Positions 63,878-64,000 of a DNA stretch of 64,000 nucleotides are shown here, piece by piece. This DNA is from an uncultured Acidobacteriia bacterium (GTDB taxonomy: Bacteria; Acidobacteriota; Terriglobia; Bryobacterales; Bryobacteraceae), in contig CAIVVT010000178.1 of NCBI GenBank assembly GCA_903909435.1, positions 35,923 through 99,922 of the forward strand. The letters are read 5' to 3'. How positions within the stretch are numbered: the first letter of the stretch is position 1; each line of letters opens with the position of its first letter. Below the pieces are notes generated by a model, which was not told the DNA's origin, did not search any database, and saw nothing but the letters and a program-made list of their open reading frames with translations. A program made the translations under genes and the position numbers.

Positions 63878-64000
63878 GGCCCATTGGAGCCATTCGCATA
63901 TCAGCCCTCGGCGTGCTTCCCCAGGCCGCCTATAGCCTCCTGCCATACCTGCGCGCCGGAAAGTCAATGCCGTCTATGACGTTGTTAGCAGCCTCGAATC
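63878..64000. other. End of window, noncoding
   Basis: No gene is visible in the last 123 bp. Similarity to the left arm's flank stops near 63880. Confidence 0.3.

Noticed and set aside
1..64000. CRISPR array, rRNA operon, prophage or intact insertion sequence
   Set aside because: No regularly spaced repeats, rRNA-like sequence, phage structural genes or complete transposase were seen.

Overview
The window looks like a chromosomal segment of a high-GC Acidobacteriota, most likely of the Solibacter/Bryobacter type. This rests on gene content, not on a marker gene: an Oar-like TonB-dependent receptor with an N-terminal carboxypeptidase-regulatory domain, membrane-anchored winged-helix regulators fused to PD40 beta-propellers, a PEP-CTERM protein, DUF2934 and DUF883-like small proteins, and many secreted polysaccharide-degrading enzymes. 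No rRNA, intact tRNA or CRISPR array was found.

Layout. 0-2.5 kb: end of acetate kinase overlapping a phosphoketolase. 2.9-16.7 kb: a uronic-acid polysaccharide cluster. A leftward operon (DUF1349 protein, aldo/keto reductase, Na+/solute symporter, GH3, secreted beta-propeller, GH105-like hydrolase) and a rightward operon (KduI/IolB isomerase, DUF4861-GH88 protein, KduD-like dehydrogenase) flank an IclR regulator. Both operons have a promoter of the same geometry followed by the same type of palindrome. 17.6-24.7 kb: ThiF/MoeB-like enzyme, NfeD protease with slipin, a large orphan secreted protein and a PEP-CTERM protein. 25.3-30.2 kb: MacA-MacB-TolC type efflux operon. 31-37 kb: DUF883-like protein, PIG-L deacetylase, GT4 glycosyltransferase, neutral-invertase-like hydrolase, DUF2934 protein, Nramp-like transporter and an IS630 relic. 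37.2-42.1 kb: TonB-dependent receptor, then a molybdopterin-binding-domain protein translationally coupled to an XRE/PBP regulator.

43.7-53.9 kb is the most unusual part. Three copies of a divergent two-gene module occur in a row. Each pairs a ToxR/CadC-like membrane-bound winged-helix regulator with a PD40 propeller, and a small exported protein with a shared zinc-protease-like motif (HExxH, seven residues, H, then SxSG[I/L]M). The three exported-protein genes share a 65-bp upstream block ending in a hairpin that covers the ribosome binding site, with base changes that keep pairing. All three regulators appear to start at TTG or GTG. About 365-bp repeats carrying tRNA-like relics and a long palindrome (19-bp arms) lie around the modules, and 336-bp inverted repeats at 43.05 and 63.88 kb bracket 20.8 kb.

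54.8-60.2 kb: a LacI-regulated operon (PfkB kinase, SIS-domain protein) followed by a truncated kelch gene and a frameshifted secreted protein. 60.4-63.5 kb: a PLD-helicase-DUF3427 protein of the kind often found among defence genes, ending 17 bp before the second inverted repeat.
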